The notes: a model not told the origin generated them from the sequence alone. A DNA stretch of 64,000 bases from Isoetes taiwanensis (GCA_021234155.1 JAJEKV010000003.1:12769819-12833818), one strand, 5' to 3'. Positions 39,699-51,060 are shown, numbered from the stretch's first letter. Numbers and translations are program-made.

Positions 39699-40157
39699 CT
39701 TATTAGTTAAAGACCTTGTAGCTATTTTGAATTGTAATCTGCTCATAGACTCTTGACTCTGAAGTGGTTCAATGGGTTCAATGTCATCTTCTTGCTTTAT
39801 ATTGATACTCACCCCTTCCATAGTGATCACTTCTACATCCTCCTCTTCTTCTACAAGCACCAATTTCCTTCGTTTAGTGGGCTGAATGGGCTGATTATCA
39901 GCTGAGGCACCTATGATCTTCACACACACCTCATCCTCATTCACTATAAATCTTGGCTCTTGCTTCTTGGACAAGGCAAGCTTTCTTCCCCCTAAAAACA
40001 CAAATTCCTGGCCCTCCAAAGCTTTTAGCTCATCAAGTTCAATCTCTCGCCGTAAATCCGAATAATGTGCATTCACATGTACCTTTACAAATCCAACTTC
40101 TTGCTTGTTTTCATCTCCCTCGCTAAGGCAAATAACAACATTCCTGTGTGTCGCCAT
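39681..40157 (-). pseudogene. gene G N-terminal region, possibly ubiquitin-like
   Basis: The frame starts MATHRNVVICLSEGDENKQE with the ATG in a fair context (ATAAATGGC). Residues 1-80 alternate strands and charged turns (VHVNAHYSDLRREIELDELK, then GQEFVFLGGRKLAL, then DEVCVKII) in the manner of a ubiquitin or PB1-like fold. A basic patch PTKRRKLVLV could be a nuclear localisation signal, followed by an acidic stretch. A one-base shift in the AAAAA run near 39685 separates it from the zinc-finger frame. Together the gene G pieces describe a protein of roughly 1000 residues. Confidence 0.5.
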
Positions 40158-41339
40158 TTATCTCCATGTGAAGCAAGCACGTGAGCTACACAATATGAAA
40201 AGAAATCTAACAAATACTAGCTAACTAGCATGCAAAAGAACATTCCAAACATTCCAAACATTACATTGTACAAATGGGGCTGAAATGGGGCAGCAAAGGG
40301 GCAGCCCAATTAGGGTCTGTTACAGCCCTGATATAAGCAAGAAGGAGGCTACTTAAAGGCTCCTTTGAGTCTGAAATAACATGTTATGACAACCTAGAAA
40401 GCTAAAGCACAACCACATTGACAATTCAAACATAAATCAGCCCTAAAATGATATAAATCTGAATTCTAAGCTTAAGAAGGTTGCAATAATCATACATGTG
40501 ATCAAATACTAGGCAATGAAGTCGTCTGGGCTAGCTTCTCGACTGCTGCATTAAAAAATGAGAAAGAGTATTAGTGACAATGCTTGAATGGGAGATTTGT
40601 TTATGATCTATAATCAGGTATATGCAATGCAATGATGAGTTAGTGGTATGAATGTGGCTTTAGGAACCCTAAACCCTGATTTTGGGGCATAAACATCATT
40701 AAGAAAGCATACAAAATTAAGATGGCAAGTATTCAAATAAGTGACAAACCACTTGTTCTCATACAATGCATTCTTTATGCATAAAGGTGGCAACAAACTG
40801 ACCTTCAATAATAAATCAGTCCTAAAGAGACCTGAATCGATTTTTCAGCTTAAGAACTTCCAAATAATACATACCTTTGATCAAATAAGAACAATGAAGT
40901 CTTCTTGGCTGATGCATCAAGAAGATCAAGCCAGAAACTGCCAGAAACAAGTATCTAGTTGTTTTGTTTGAATTTCCCAATGACTTCCACTTTCACCTTG
41001 CAAGGAATTTGCTGCAAATGACTTCAAAATCGAGTAAGAAACTGAGTGGTGGTGAGATAATGCAATTTGCTGATCAAGTTCTTGAGTTGTTCTTGAGCTC
41101 CCTTGTTGCCAAAGAAGAAAATGAAGCCGACTACATGAACCACAAATGTGCAAACGGTTAGCTCCTTCTCAAATCGACCACTCAAAATGCCCAAATCGAC
41201 CACCTACGGTTCTCTGGTTCCCGCCTTTGCTCCCTTGACATCCAAAGCTGGAAATTGAATAGTGCCACCGTATGCCAGCCCGACCGTATACGGTCGACTC
41301 ACCCCTAAAAAAACCCCTAAACGTTCACGCACGTGGTCC
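40158..41339. other. spacer between gene G and LINE-D; palindrome at 41281-41296
   Basis: This is probably the upstream region of gene G. CATTCCAAA is repeated near 40241-40262. AAATCGACCACTCAAAATGC and AAATCGACCACC lie near 41173-41212. CGACCGTATACGGTCG at 41281-41296 is a perfect 16-base palindrome. The 64-codon frame at 40964-41161 has no recognisable motif. Confidence 0.45.
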
Positions 41340-41403
41340 ATACGTGACCATTAGGTGAACCCCCCTTGGGGCCATGAAACAAATGGAGGAACAAATTGAG
41401 AGC

Positions 41404-41975
41404 AAATGAACCCGGATTGCAGGACTGGCAGCAGAGATACAATCTTCAGCATCCCACGTACTCAAAAAACAGTTGGCAGTGGAAAGGCAACAGATTGCAG
41501 AGATGGGGACCCGCGTGCAGCAGTTAGAAGACGGGCTTCGCTTGGCACACTTTGAGAGGCAACAGGATAAGCAGGGCCTTGCTGACTTGCGAGCTCGCGT
41601 GGATTCCCTCCTCACCACCATAGAGACTATGGTATGGGACAAGCAGGGTGTTGAGCAGGATACAGTGGCAACTATCTCCCGCCTCAAGTCAGAAGCTGAG
41701 GGGTCTGCCACCATACTACGAAATGTCCGAACCGCCTTCGAAGCCAGCCAGGCAGAGCTAAGAACCCTACAGAGTAGGGCTGAGACACAAGCACAGGAGA
41801 TACAGGAGCTTCCAGGAACTATTATCCAGCAAGGCAGGGGTCTCCATACTGAGGTCCATGAACAATGACGGCAGTGTACGAGTGAGTTGGCCAAGCAGCA
41901 GAGATTTCAACAGGAGCTAGGCTCTCGACTCCAGGCAGCAGAGGCCGCAACATGGGGCCAGACAAGCACACATGT
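41404..41975 (+). pseudogene. LINE-D ORF1, long coiled coil
   Basis: The main frame 41473-41868 gives 131 residues of near-continuous heptads (VERQQIAEMGTRVQQLEDGL, then QDKQGLADLRARVDSLLTTI, then QAELRTLQSRAETQAQEIQE). The coil extends both ways across in-frame stops (TGA at 41408, TGA at 41866): TRIAGLAAEIQSSASHVL upstream and ELAKQQRFQQELGSRLQAAE downstream. Several non-LTR ORF1 proteins form coiled-coil trimers that coat RNA. No zinc knuckle follows. The original ORF1 was therefore at least 190 residues. Confidence 0.6.
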
Positions 41976-42164
41976 TCCACAGTCCACCAGTTGCCAAACA
42001 GGCAGATAGACAATACCTGCTCCATCTCGCACACCACACCGCCCTTGCTGTGAATAGCCCACACGCCCCAGACAACAGGCATCACCTGCTGGGACAGCTA
42101 ATGTTGCCCCGCAACTCAGTGAGCAGCAGGAGTAGGGCCGCCATAATGTGGTGGTACGGGGACT

Positions 42165-43364
42165 GTGCCTCCGGATGGTATCTTGGAACTGTCGGGGCTT
42201 CCCTTGGCAGAAAGGGGAGAGTCTCAACTCTATTGCACTAGATATGGATCTCATTTTCCTCATGGAAACATGGGAACATGCAGGGCACAGACTGCTGAAC
42301 CTCCCAGGCTATCTGTATTTCTTGGTGTTCAATGAGTGCACAGGGAAGCGAGGGCATGGCGGGGTTGCCTGCTACTATCGTGCAACCTTGGGGCGTTCAG
42401 TCTCGCTGCACAAAACAGACATGTACAATCGATACTTGTGGGTGCGCGTGCAGCATGACAGTGGCAACATTCTCTTCATAGCAGCATGCTACTTTCCACA
42501 CGCCGAGAGCAACTTTTATAACACTCATTCGGATGTGGATAGGTTGGAGCCCTATGTTGATCTATATGATGACATACAGTAGCACAAACATTTGGGCAAG
42601 GTTATGTTGCTTGGCGACTTTAATGCACGCACAGGAGCCGAGCAGTCCCAAAATTTGAGCCCCTGGCAGAGGACGTCTTGCAGTTGAACCCCGCAGAGAT
42701 GGCTTGGTCAAGGGTGTCAAACGACAACCATATTTCGCGCTATGGCAGGCAGTTGTTATTGCTGGGTAATATCTTTGACCTGGTTATTTGTAATGGGTTG
42801 GCACAATGGCCATCTTCCAGCTGCTGCACTTGTAGACAGGAGAACCAAGGGGGCAGCTCCAGTATGGTGGATTATCTGCTGGTTGAGGAACAGGATCTGC
42901 ACCTGGTTACCCATTTTTCCATTGGAACAGACACTCTAGACGAGGAAGTGGACTCGGACCACCAGCCCCTGTTCGTGCATCTCCATTGGCAAGCTCCCCG
43001 TGCATCTACTGCCTCAACACACCATGTGCCCCAGCTGAGCCTGGACTACCGCCGTGCAGGGACCTATGCCCAGCTGCTTGAGCATGACCTGGCAGGACTG
43101 TTGCAACTCCCCACACTTCAACAGCATTCTGCTGAGCTGACTCACCTACTTCTGACAGCTACTGAGAGATGCTTTGGGAGAGGCCACTCACGGCGAAACT
43201 CGGGCGCTACCACTTTCCCCCGCAATAGGTGGTTCGATGATGAGTGTCGGGAGCTCAAGTGCAGACTCCAGCAAGTCACTGATCCTACCTCCCGCCCACA
43301 GGCCATCAGTCAATACCGCTCCTTCCTCAAGAACATGAAAGCCAGATACCTCGCAGAGCATTAG
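42165..43364 (+). pseudogene. LINE-D endonuclease domain
   Basis: The frame 42148-42582 contains RMVSWNCRGFPWQ, then DLIFLMETWEHAGHRLL (catalytic E), GGVACYYRATLGRS and FIAACYFPHAE. After an in-frame TAG (42580-42582) the same frame has KVMLLGDFNARTGAEQ. A shift near 42650 leads to the 42678-43364 frame: IFDLVICNGLAQWP, SMVDYLLVEEQDL and EVDSDHQPLFVHL (the SDH motif). A linker rich in Gln and Arg then follows. All metal-binding and catalytic blocks are recognisable. The domain should nick target DNA. Confidence 0.8.
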
Positions 43365-43399
43365 CAACAGATGTTTGGTCTCTGGATCGGCACCCCAAG

Positions 43400-44410
43400 A
43401 CGTTGGAGAAGGGTCTTGAGCAAGGCTGCCGCGACCCACGGGGAACATCACCTCTGGAGCAATGGGTGCGATACTTTACAACGGCTTTTCTGACCAGCTT
43501 TCGAGGGCGGACACTAGTCCCTCCACAGATAGGCATGGCTCGGGTCATCCGCAGAGGGGATGTCATCATGGGCCTACAACGTCTAGCTAATGGGAAGGCA
43601 ATGATTTAGATGGCATGCGGCGTAACTTCTAAAATGGTTTGGGCCTCCATTGGTGCCTGTTCTCCGGGCGTTATTCAACAAAGCATTGCAAGAAGGCTTC
43701 CCTCCCGGTGGACCACTAGTAGAGTTGTGCCCATATACAACAAGGCGGGGGACCCTCAATGCCCGCCAACTATCGTACTATTATGGTCAACTCTCTCTTT
43801 GCAAAACTGTTGGTGGCATCCTTGAGCGGCGGTGACAATATGGGCGGAGGAGGCAGATGTCGCGAGCTCTCACCTGCAGGCGGGGTTTTCGCCCGGGCAT
43901 TCCACCATTGATCATATCTTCACTCTGCGCACATTGATTGAGGATAGCGGGAATCACCGACAAAACAAAACACATTTGTTTTGTGGATTTATAAAAAGCT
44001 TTTGACCGCGATGCCCCGGAGGCGGGTTATGGGGATGCATCATGCTAGCGGCGGGGGGACTCCCCTTGACTTGCGAAATCACGATATATAGGCTATCTGA
44101 GGCATGCTCGGGCCGTATCACATCGTTAGGACAGCCGGTGTCGGTAGTATTGGAGTCGTCAAGGTTGCCCCCTCTCCCTTACACTTTTGGCACGTACATT
44201 GACCGGTGGAAGATTGGCTCTCCCGAGCATGGAGGTGCGGGCGCCCATCTCATGCATCACACAATCCGCAACTCATATATCTTTGATGATGTCAACCTCG
44301 GCCTATACTCCGGTGGACATGCAACGTCACTGGATGCTCTTGACACTTTTGCCGATTCACCCAGGCATGCGAGTTACCTTGGCCAAAACTAGGGTGTCTT
44401 TGCTAGTTTC
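43400..44410 (+). pseudogene. LINE-D reverse transcriptase relic
   Basis: Fragments scattered over three frames: GLQRLANGKAM (the N-GKA block), VVPIYNKAGDPQ (the V-P-KAGD block), LQAGFSPGHSTIDHIFTLR (43880-43935) and LFCGFIKSF near 43980, a damaged motif A. Motif B and the YADD box are no longer recognisable between 44000 and 44330. MRVTLAKTRVSLLVSS near 44365 aligns with TVNLAKTKIVIFG of LINE-A. Several insertions, deletions and stops make this domain non-functional. Confidence 0.65.
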
Positions 44411-45491
44411 ATCATCCCCGTCGACCAAGGCTTCCCTCATTCACTTACCGGGGGGCGGGGATGTAGAGGTGGCTACGACCTACAAGTACTTGGGGATCGA
44501 GTTCTTTACTATCACCCATTGGGATCTTTGCCATCGGGTTCTGCGGGTCACGCAGCGAGTTTGGAAAGCACTATATGCCATCGCGGAACAACATGACCAC
44601 AAAGGCGAGTTGTATGCACAGGGCCACCCGTCCACACTTGTTTGGGGCCTTGGTCGAGCCCGGTCCTTTTGTATGGGGCAAAAGTGTGGGGGTCCTGATA
44701 TCCCTCAACACACAGAACGACCTCAGCGGTCGCGAGAGAAAGCCTTCTTGGCACGAGCCCTTGGGGTAAAGTCCACATTTCCATACCGATCCTACTTCGA
44801 GAGGCGGGTTTTCTACCTCTTCAACGCGGTACGCATTGGAGCGCCATATCATTTACTTCGAAAGGTTGTCGCTATGGGTGATACACGTTTGCTCAACCTT
44901 GCTTTGGCCATGGCGATGGGTCCCCAATGCCCGAAAGCTTCTTTGGAAAGACAAGCAAGCTTCGGTGGTTCTCACTTATTTGGGGTGTCAAAAGCAGATC
45001 GCGCACATGTAAGGACAAAGAAAGATCACAAGGCACTTAAGTTGTACCTAGATGCTACTTTCCTTCCATGGCTCACGGAATGCGATGCTTCGGCGCCGCG
45101 TTAAGGCGGCACACTATCGGCAACAAGTCAATCCCGGGCTCACGAGAGGCCCACACGATTACTTGTACACCCGGTTGCCCATGAAGAAGCGCGGACTTAT
45201 AGCTTCCATTCGCGCGGGTGCACATCGCCCGCATTGAGAGCGGGGCGTTGGGCTCCGGAAGCACGAGAGCAAAGGCTTTGCGGTGTTGCCACCGGAGCCA
45301 TTGAGGATGAATGTCATGCCCTCCAGATCTGCCCAGCGTTTGCCCATATCAGAGAGCGATATGTTCAATTACTAGTGCCTGGCCAACCCTTGCATGGGTT
45401 ATTGAATACGGCGTCAGTGGGTTTGTTGGGGTCATACCTCCAGGAGGTTATGGATGCACGGACTCAATTGTGTCTTCTGGGACGGTATTGA
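44410..45491 (+). pseudogene. LINE-D ORF2 C-terminus with Cys/His knuckle
   Basis: The frame 44187-45104 continues with VATTYKYLGIEFFTITHWDL (compare ATEYRYLGYDA in LINE-A) and HRVLRVTQRVWKALYAI. The frame 45234-45491 ends with LCGVATGAIEDECHALQICP, the C...H...C knuckle, then AHIRERYVQLLVPGQPLHGL and a stop after LCLLGRY. LINE-J, LINE-H and LINE-E show the same segment, so it is a useful family signature. Confidence 0.7.
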
Positions 45492-45676
45492 ACTGTCCTA
45501 CACAATTGTACAGCATGCCAGCAGACTTATTACTGCTAAGGTTTTTCCCTCGAAAACCCTTCGGGGAGGGGGGTTTAATCACATCGATACGCAGCGTCTT
45601 TGCTCTCTTTTTTGTTTGGGTCCCATAGGCCAGTCGGTCTCCGTGGACGCTAAAAATCTATTCTATTTTTTACGTT

Positions 45677-45889
45677 CTCTACTTTGGCCTCATCTGACAT
45701 GGATGTTCTTATATGGTTATTAACTAAGCTAATAATACGCCATCCACAAAATATAAACTTTTTTTATTTTCTTAGGAAGCTTTGGGTACGCACTCCACCT
45801 CATGGCTTCAACAGTTGGTGGGCACAAGCTTTTGAACTGAATGCTTTGTGCCTGGAGGCTTACTTTCAACTCTTCTAGTGGGGTCTGCA
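45677..45889 (-). mobile_element. LINE-J2: first piece, left of the Helitron
   Basis: This piece aligns without gaps to LINE-J1 at 9354-9565. The alignment stops exactly at TCTGCA, where the Helitron-like element begins, and resumes at 52767. The left border touches the LINE-D 3' tail. Confidence 0.8.
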
Positions 45890-45928
45890 TCTTCTTTTTT
45901 ATTTTGGGAGCCTGTTGGGTTCCGTGCC

Positions 45929-45968
45929 AAGGGAACGCCGCATATTACGCCGCATGCGGCGTTCCCTT
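45929..45968. repeat. Helitron 5' subterminal hairpin, 15-bp arms
   Basis: AAGGGAACGCCGCAT at 45929-45943 and its perfect reverse complement at 45954-45968 enclose a 10-base loop, 40 bases from the 5' terminus. Confidence 0.85.
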
Positions 45969-45969
45969 C

Positions 45970-47315
45970 CCGATTATGGCTCCTCCTGCGGGACGCAGGC
46001 TGACTGCATTAATTGCCAAGAATTTGAAATTGCAGTATCATGCTCTACGACTTTTGCTATAGGATTTTTGCTCTATCGCATTTTGGCGCTTCAGAATGGG
46101 CGCATTAGAATTGCGCCAGTAAATAGTAAATGTTGATCTTGGTCGGATCATATGGTGAGTATAACACAACAAAAATCGGAGGGTTCTCTTGCTAAAACTA
46201 AATCTAATTATTTTATTTCAGGATTCAAGCTCCTCTTGCTTTTGGAGTGTTCTTGGAAGGTAGAAGTTTATGCCATTTTATCTGCAAACAGTCCAACACG
46301 AAGTTTCAGTTATCCTCATGTCTTTCACTGGTTTCATCCTTGCTTCAATGGCCCTGTTTTCCGACTATATTTTGAAGCTCTTTCCAGATTATTGTTGAAG
46401 CTCGGCTCAAGTTCTCTCAGTCGTGACAATGAAGGGCGTTGCTTCTATAGTTTGTGCAAACGATGAAGGATTGTGGCTTCCTTCACTCTAGGTATGAACT
46501 TTCTCTATTTATCCTTCGTATGCAATAAGGATGATCCTACTCCCTTTGCAGGTAAGCAGGCTTTATGTTTGGAAGGAGGAAAAGCAGGGCGTCTCTCCAG
46601 TTCTCATTTTGGAGTGTTGCCGACATCATGTAAATGTTTGTTGCCTTTTTTCCATTTGCAAATAGCCCTATTCTCTGTTTCTTTGTCTGAATTTCTCATT
46701 CTTGAATAAGCCCATTATGCATGCAATGAAAAAAACAGAGATTCGACGTGAATAGTTTGGTCTGTGTAGAAGTATTGCCATAGGTTGTTTCTATCCTTAA
46801 TTTTCCAATAGATGCATTAGCAGAAGACTTACTTTGTAAGGTTTTATCACAGATCTTTTCATGGTGTTCTTCACCGATGTGGCACCTTCTTTTAATTCTG
46901 TTATCTATTTGTACAATGGAAATCCATTCGTATTTTCACCTGACATGCTCCTGACCATCATGGGTATGCTCCTGACCATCATGGATATTTTAAGGCCCGA
47001 TTTTGGGCACTGACTATCATTGAAGTAAAACAAGTGTTGCTATCCAGTCTGCTCTAGATATCTGGACTGTGATCATGCGCTTCTTGGATGGACCAGACTT
47101 AATGCGGCATTACAAAAGATGAAAGCCTTTAGAAAGGGCTATGCATTTGTCATATGAATCTCACGCCAAACCTTGAAATTCCATCTGAATTAGCTAGAAA
47201 AGACTATATACAGCCACGTTTGGTTAACCTCAAGCATAAATTTTACCGTTTCTTCTAATGTTGCTAAGAACTTTTAGTTTAAAGACTCCAGTACTGACAA
47301 TGCAGATTCAGATGG
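45970..47315. other. Helitron interior, no gene recognised
   Basis: Two possible acceptors (ATTTCAG near 46217, TTTGCAG near 46548) precede short open stretches on the plus strand, but no protein family is visible. Direct repeat GCTCCTGACCATCATGG occurs twice near 46948-46984. Confidence 0.4.
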
Positions 47316-47727
47316 AAGTCATGCTTACATGCGGAGGGATTTAGTTAGACAAGCACATTGGTAAGAAGTTAAACAGACTTTGCATATACTTAAATTTCTT
47401 TCTTTTTCATATATAAAACTTTTTTATGGCCAGATTGAATGAGAGTTGGAGCTTCTCAAGCTTTTCTGAAAAATGACGAATCATCCTCAAATATTTGTTA
47501 TATTCCATCGTCTTCAAATATCTCTCATATTCCAACATTATACCCCCATCTGGATAGCAGGTATATTGGCATTCCAACAAATTTAGGTATATTGGCATTA
47601 CTAGCAGAATAAATTCTGATTATGCTATAGTTATTTAGATCTATTGGCCAGTAAGTCTTGGTGCGCTCCTGCTGGACATTGGCAACCCAGACGTATTGCT
47701 TCTGTATGGTGTGGCTGCAAGCACAAA

Positions 47728-47838
47728 TTTACAGGCAAATGAGGGTATGCAAAAATTATTAGGTTTTAATAGATGCTTTTTTTTATGATGGGCTTAATTC
47801 GTATCAGGCAAATGAGGGTATGGAAAAATAATTAGATT
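47728..47838. repeat. 30-bp direct repeat CAGGCAAATGAGGGTATG
   Basis: CAGGCAAATGAGGGTATG followed by an A-rich stretch and ATTAG occurs near 47731 and again near 47807. Confidence 0.7.
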
Positions 47839-48243
47839 GCAAGCAGCAACAGGTGATGGATTTGGGCAAAAGTCATAGCTCTGTTACACGCCAGCCAGCT
47901 GGGTCCTTTGTTTGCTGCCTAAAATACCCAATGTAGTGCCAAAACTGGACCCTTAAAGTTTTGTGAGCAAGGGCCAAACAGGTAATTGCCACTTACCTAG
48001 CTAGACTTTCCAATGAAAATTTGCCATGCTATTGTAGTGTGCTTTTGTGTGATAGGGATGACATTTGATATTTCTAACTGATGGCTTCCAAAAAGATTAA
48101 TAGCTCTTTATTCTATGTGCAGGTAGAATGTAAGGAAGGATGTGACATAGCTATGTAAGGAAGGATACGGCATAGCTATCGTTTTTAGAGCTTCAATGGT
48201 ACGGTTCTAAACATCTTTCCTCTAGCTTCACTTATTATTGTAT

Positions 48244-48267
48244 GAAGAATAGAATAGAATAGAATAA
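48244..48267. repeat. (AGAAT)n microsatellite
   Basis: Four units of TAGAA on the plus strand, the reverse complement of the LINE-A tail unit TTCTA. It may mark the 3' end of a decayed minus-strand LINE, but no LINE coding sequence lies beside it. Confidence 0.5.
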
Positions 48268-49308
48268 ATACCAATTATTGCTCATTTTAAGGTTTTCCTG
48301 AATGTGTTAGAATAAATTGTCAAAGATTATATATGGCTCAACTTTTGTTCATTTTACAAATTGCCATTGTAGAGCAACAAATCAAATTGTTCCAAACTAC
48401 TTTTTTATAGTTGTATAGTGTTGAATTTTCCAATTGCATCTGATTATATAGCCATCTCTTGACATACAACCAGGTGGCAAGTGGCATTAGATTCTGGATG
48501 GGTTACTGGAAACAATTCAAAAGTCTATTAGATGAATACCCGTGTAAAGTTAAGAAGAAGGTACTACTAAATATGCTTTTTCTATAAACATTATAGAGTG
48601 CATAATAATTTACAATGGCAAAGGTTTCGTGGCTTTATATCCAGAGATTCCAGAGATCAGGTTAACAAGACAGTGTTTGCTACACAGGGTATATGTCCTT
48701 TCCAGTGGTAAGAAAATGCATGCTACAAGCAGAGGAGGAAAAATACAGAAATGCATGCAGTCCAAAGTCATTGTCAAACATTTGTATTTCTTGATACTAA
48801 ACACATTTATTTGGCTTGGATCATTCTATTGCATTATTAGAATGAATCGTAAGAAGAATTTATGATGCACTATGCTCCACCGCTGTTAACAATGTACTGC
48901 CAAAACAATTGATGAAAAATGCACCATTCATATGATGCTTATGAAAAAATATTAGTTCATTTTTGTTAAACTTGCAAATAAGCTTGGCAGGAGAGCCAGC
49001 TTCGGCATGTCTCGACAACAATTAATAGTGTAATAACAAATATTGAAGATATATTTATTTATACGTTCAATTATATGCCTTCCTATATGCAATTTCAAAG
49101 GGTGTATGAATATCTTTTTTTTTTTTGCTTTTTCAATAAGCTTATGATAGCTTCCTTATGCAACCAATTTTGAGAGTACCTTAGTTTGCTGAATGTCATT
49201 TTAAATACGATACTACCTCAATTTGCTGAATGTCATCTCGAAGCAATCAAATATGACACATCTTACAAAATCCATTGTGCCTACCCATTCCACATGTCCC
49301 TGGCTAAT

Positions 49309-49337
49309 GGCCGGCGTCGCTGGGCACACATTCCTAG
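49309..49337 (+). other. second, decayed Helitron-type 3' terminus
   Basis: CTAATG-GCCGGCGTCGCTGGGC-ACACATTC-CTAG here parallels CTAATG-CCCGGCATCGCCGGGC-ACACGTTT-CTAG at the true 3' end. The hairpin stem has mismatches and the base after CTAG is C instead of T. Confidence 0.55.
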
Positions 49338-50136
49338 CCATGTCCAATTTTGTATATACTTTAAAACTAACAGTGGTGAAGGCACATCATAAGTTCCACT
49401 TTACATGGTAGTACGTACTATAGAGATGTCCTGCATAATAATGGAGATGTAGTGCACACAAGAGATGATATTTACTTTTAGATGTCTATGTAACCATTGA
49501 AAACTTAAATCTAACAACTCGGACCTTGGACAAAAAAGACTCTTGCACTTGAGTCTACCTCTTTTGGTTTAAAGACTTTCTATACGACCCCTTTGTACTT
49601 TGAAGTGCATTCAAAGTTTTCTTTTCTTATATCAAGAGCATTTATAAACCTCAGTAATGCTATCCAACAAATATGACTGAAACTTCTCTTCTAAATAAGC
49701 CTCAAGGATGTATTTTGCCACATTCCTTACGACCAATCCAATATGTAGCATAATAACAGGGGGTTTTTTTTGTGTTTTTGTACGCTTTTCACAAAGGTTT
49801 TCCTAAGATTTCATGGCGTATTCGAATGGATGTACTAATGCGTATATCTAGAGTGCACCATTTCTTAGTCGTTGATTTAGCTTTTTTTTTTCAATGGTCC
49901 AACATCCAAGGGCTCACAACAAAAGCCCTCTTTTTATTTTAGGGGCTGAACATGCAAGCATTTGGTTTGCATGTGCAGAAGAGCAGAAAGCTTTAGTGCT
50001 TTAGTGTAGAGGATGATGCAGCCGGATGCTTGCTTCAGCAGTTTGTGGTACATATTCAAAGTTTCTATGGCATGGTCTGGTGGGTTTCAAGGCAACAGTG
50101 TATTGATATTCTTATTTACATGTGAGCAAATTTTAA

Positions 50137-50650
50137 ATGGTGAAATTGGCCCGGAGCTTGGCAACGAGTCCAAAGAGGAATATTGAAAGCAAGTCGCAAA
50201 ACATGTGGAGGGTTTATACCCCCGCTATGAAGTCAATACGAGCCAACGAGATCCCTAACTTGTTCAGCCCTCGCAAAAGTCGTACATTTAATCCGTTCAC
50301 TCACCGACCCGACTTTGTTGAATGCCACTGGGTTTCTTAGCCCCCGGTGGACAAGAAATCTGGGACACTACTTCCCCACCGTGGCTTGCATGTCAAACCA
50401 TTCACAGAGGTTCCTGTAAGTATATGTAAACATTCATTCATATTCAAATGCCCCTCGTTTCTTGCTTGGAATTTAGCGCTTTTGTTGTTTGATTCCGTCG
50501 ATTAAGCGATAGTCGCAATGGGGGAAGTTTTAGCCATTTTATTGAAGCAAAAATAGTGTTCTTCGGGACATCAAGCGGGGGCAAAATTGCGACCGTTTAA
50601 GGGGAGAATGTATGTTGGAACCGGACCATTATGTATGGTTTTATAAGTGA
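50137..50650 (+). other. unassigned segment with LTR-like features
   Basis: A 67-codon frame (MVKLARSLATSP) has no known motif. AAGGGGAGAATG at 50599-50610 followed by TATGTTGGAACCGG resembles a polypurine tract next to an LTR start. No matching second LTR or primer site is found, so any such element is only a remnant. Confidence 0.25.
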
Positions 50651-51060
50651 TGGAAATGGAGGAGGAATAGGAGAGAATGGAGCAGGCCATGGAGGTAGAA
50701 TGTTTAATCCAGAGCTTCGGTCTTGGAATGGGCCCCGAATATATTCCAAAAAATGCAAAGGCGTTAGTGTCTCAAGAAGGGCTTGAAGCGGTGTATAGAA
50801 ACGGGGCTCGAGACAAGAGGGTTTAGGGGATTCTCACTGGAATTTCTTATGTAGACGAAACGAGAACACAAAGAGAAAATGGGAGTAATGCGGGACCCTA
50901 GCATCGATCTGCAGCTAAAAATGCTATTCCCATGAATGTCACAATCTGGCCTCCCAATCATATCTTTGTTGAAAGAGAACCGGATGTAGGTGGTATGTCA
51001 ATATCATCCCTCCAAAGATAAATGTCTTTGCAGAAACGAGCTTGAGAATGAAGCACACGC

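Larger units (their letters stand above)
41340..45676 (+). mobile_element. LINE-D: decayed LINE of the LINE-A type
   Basis: Same order as LINE-A: coiled-coil ORF1, endonuclease, polymerase, knuckle, then GGACGCTAAAAATCTATTC at 45645-45663. It is clearly richer in G and C than its neighbours. The polymerase catalytic blocks are almost gone, whereas the endonuclease and C-terminus are well kept. The 5' boundary is only approximate. It abuts the LINE-J2 fragment at 45677. Confidence 0.75.
47316..48705 (+). pseudogene. exon-like pieces of an unidentified captured gene
   Basis: Four plus-strand pieces have splice-like borders and are open in one frame. DSDGSHAYMRRDLVRQAHW (near 47317-47361) sits between AATGCAG and GTAAGAAG. 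LGALLLDIGNPDVLLLYGVA lies near 47660-47731. VASGIRFWMGYWKQFKSLLD, ending EYPCKVKKK, lies near 48474-48560 after ACAACCAG. FRGFISRDSRDQVNKTVF, ending CPFQW, is near 48616-48706 and is followed by GTAAGAA. I cannot name the gene, and I cannot show that all four belong to one transcript. Their orientation is the same as that of the SHI/SRS pseudogene. Confidence 0.35.

Noticed and set aside
41325-41894. A 189-codon Cys/Ser-rich minus-strand frame
   Set aside because: It is the shadow of the LINE-D coiled-coil ORF1 on the other strand.
45684-45878. Exon-like plus-strand ORF with WWAQAFELNALCLEA, also present near 9500
   Set aside because: Both copies are the antisense of LINE-J, which is recognisable on the minus strand. 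Conservation between copies reflects the LINE.
48244-48267. (AGAAT)n as the 3' tail of a full LINE
   Set aside because: The repeat unit fits, but no GACGTTAA motif or LINE coding sequence lies next to it. Kept only as a microsatellite.
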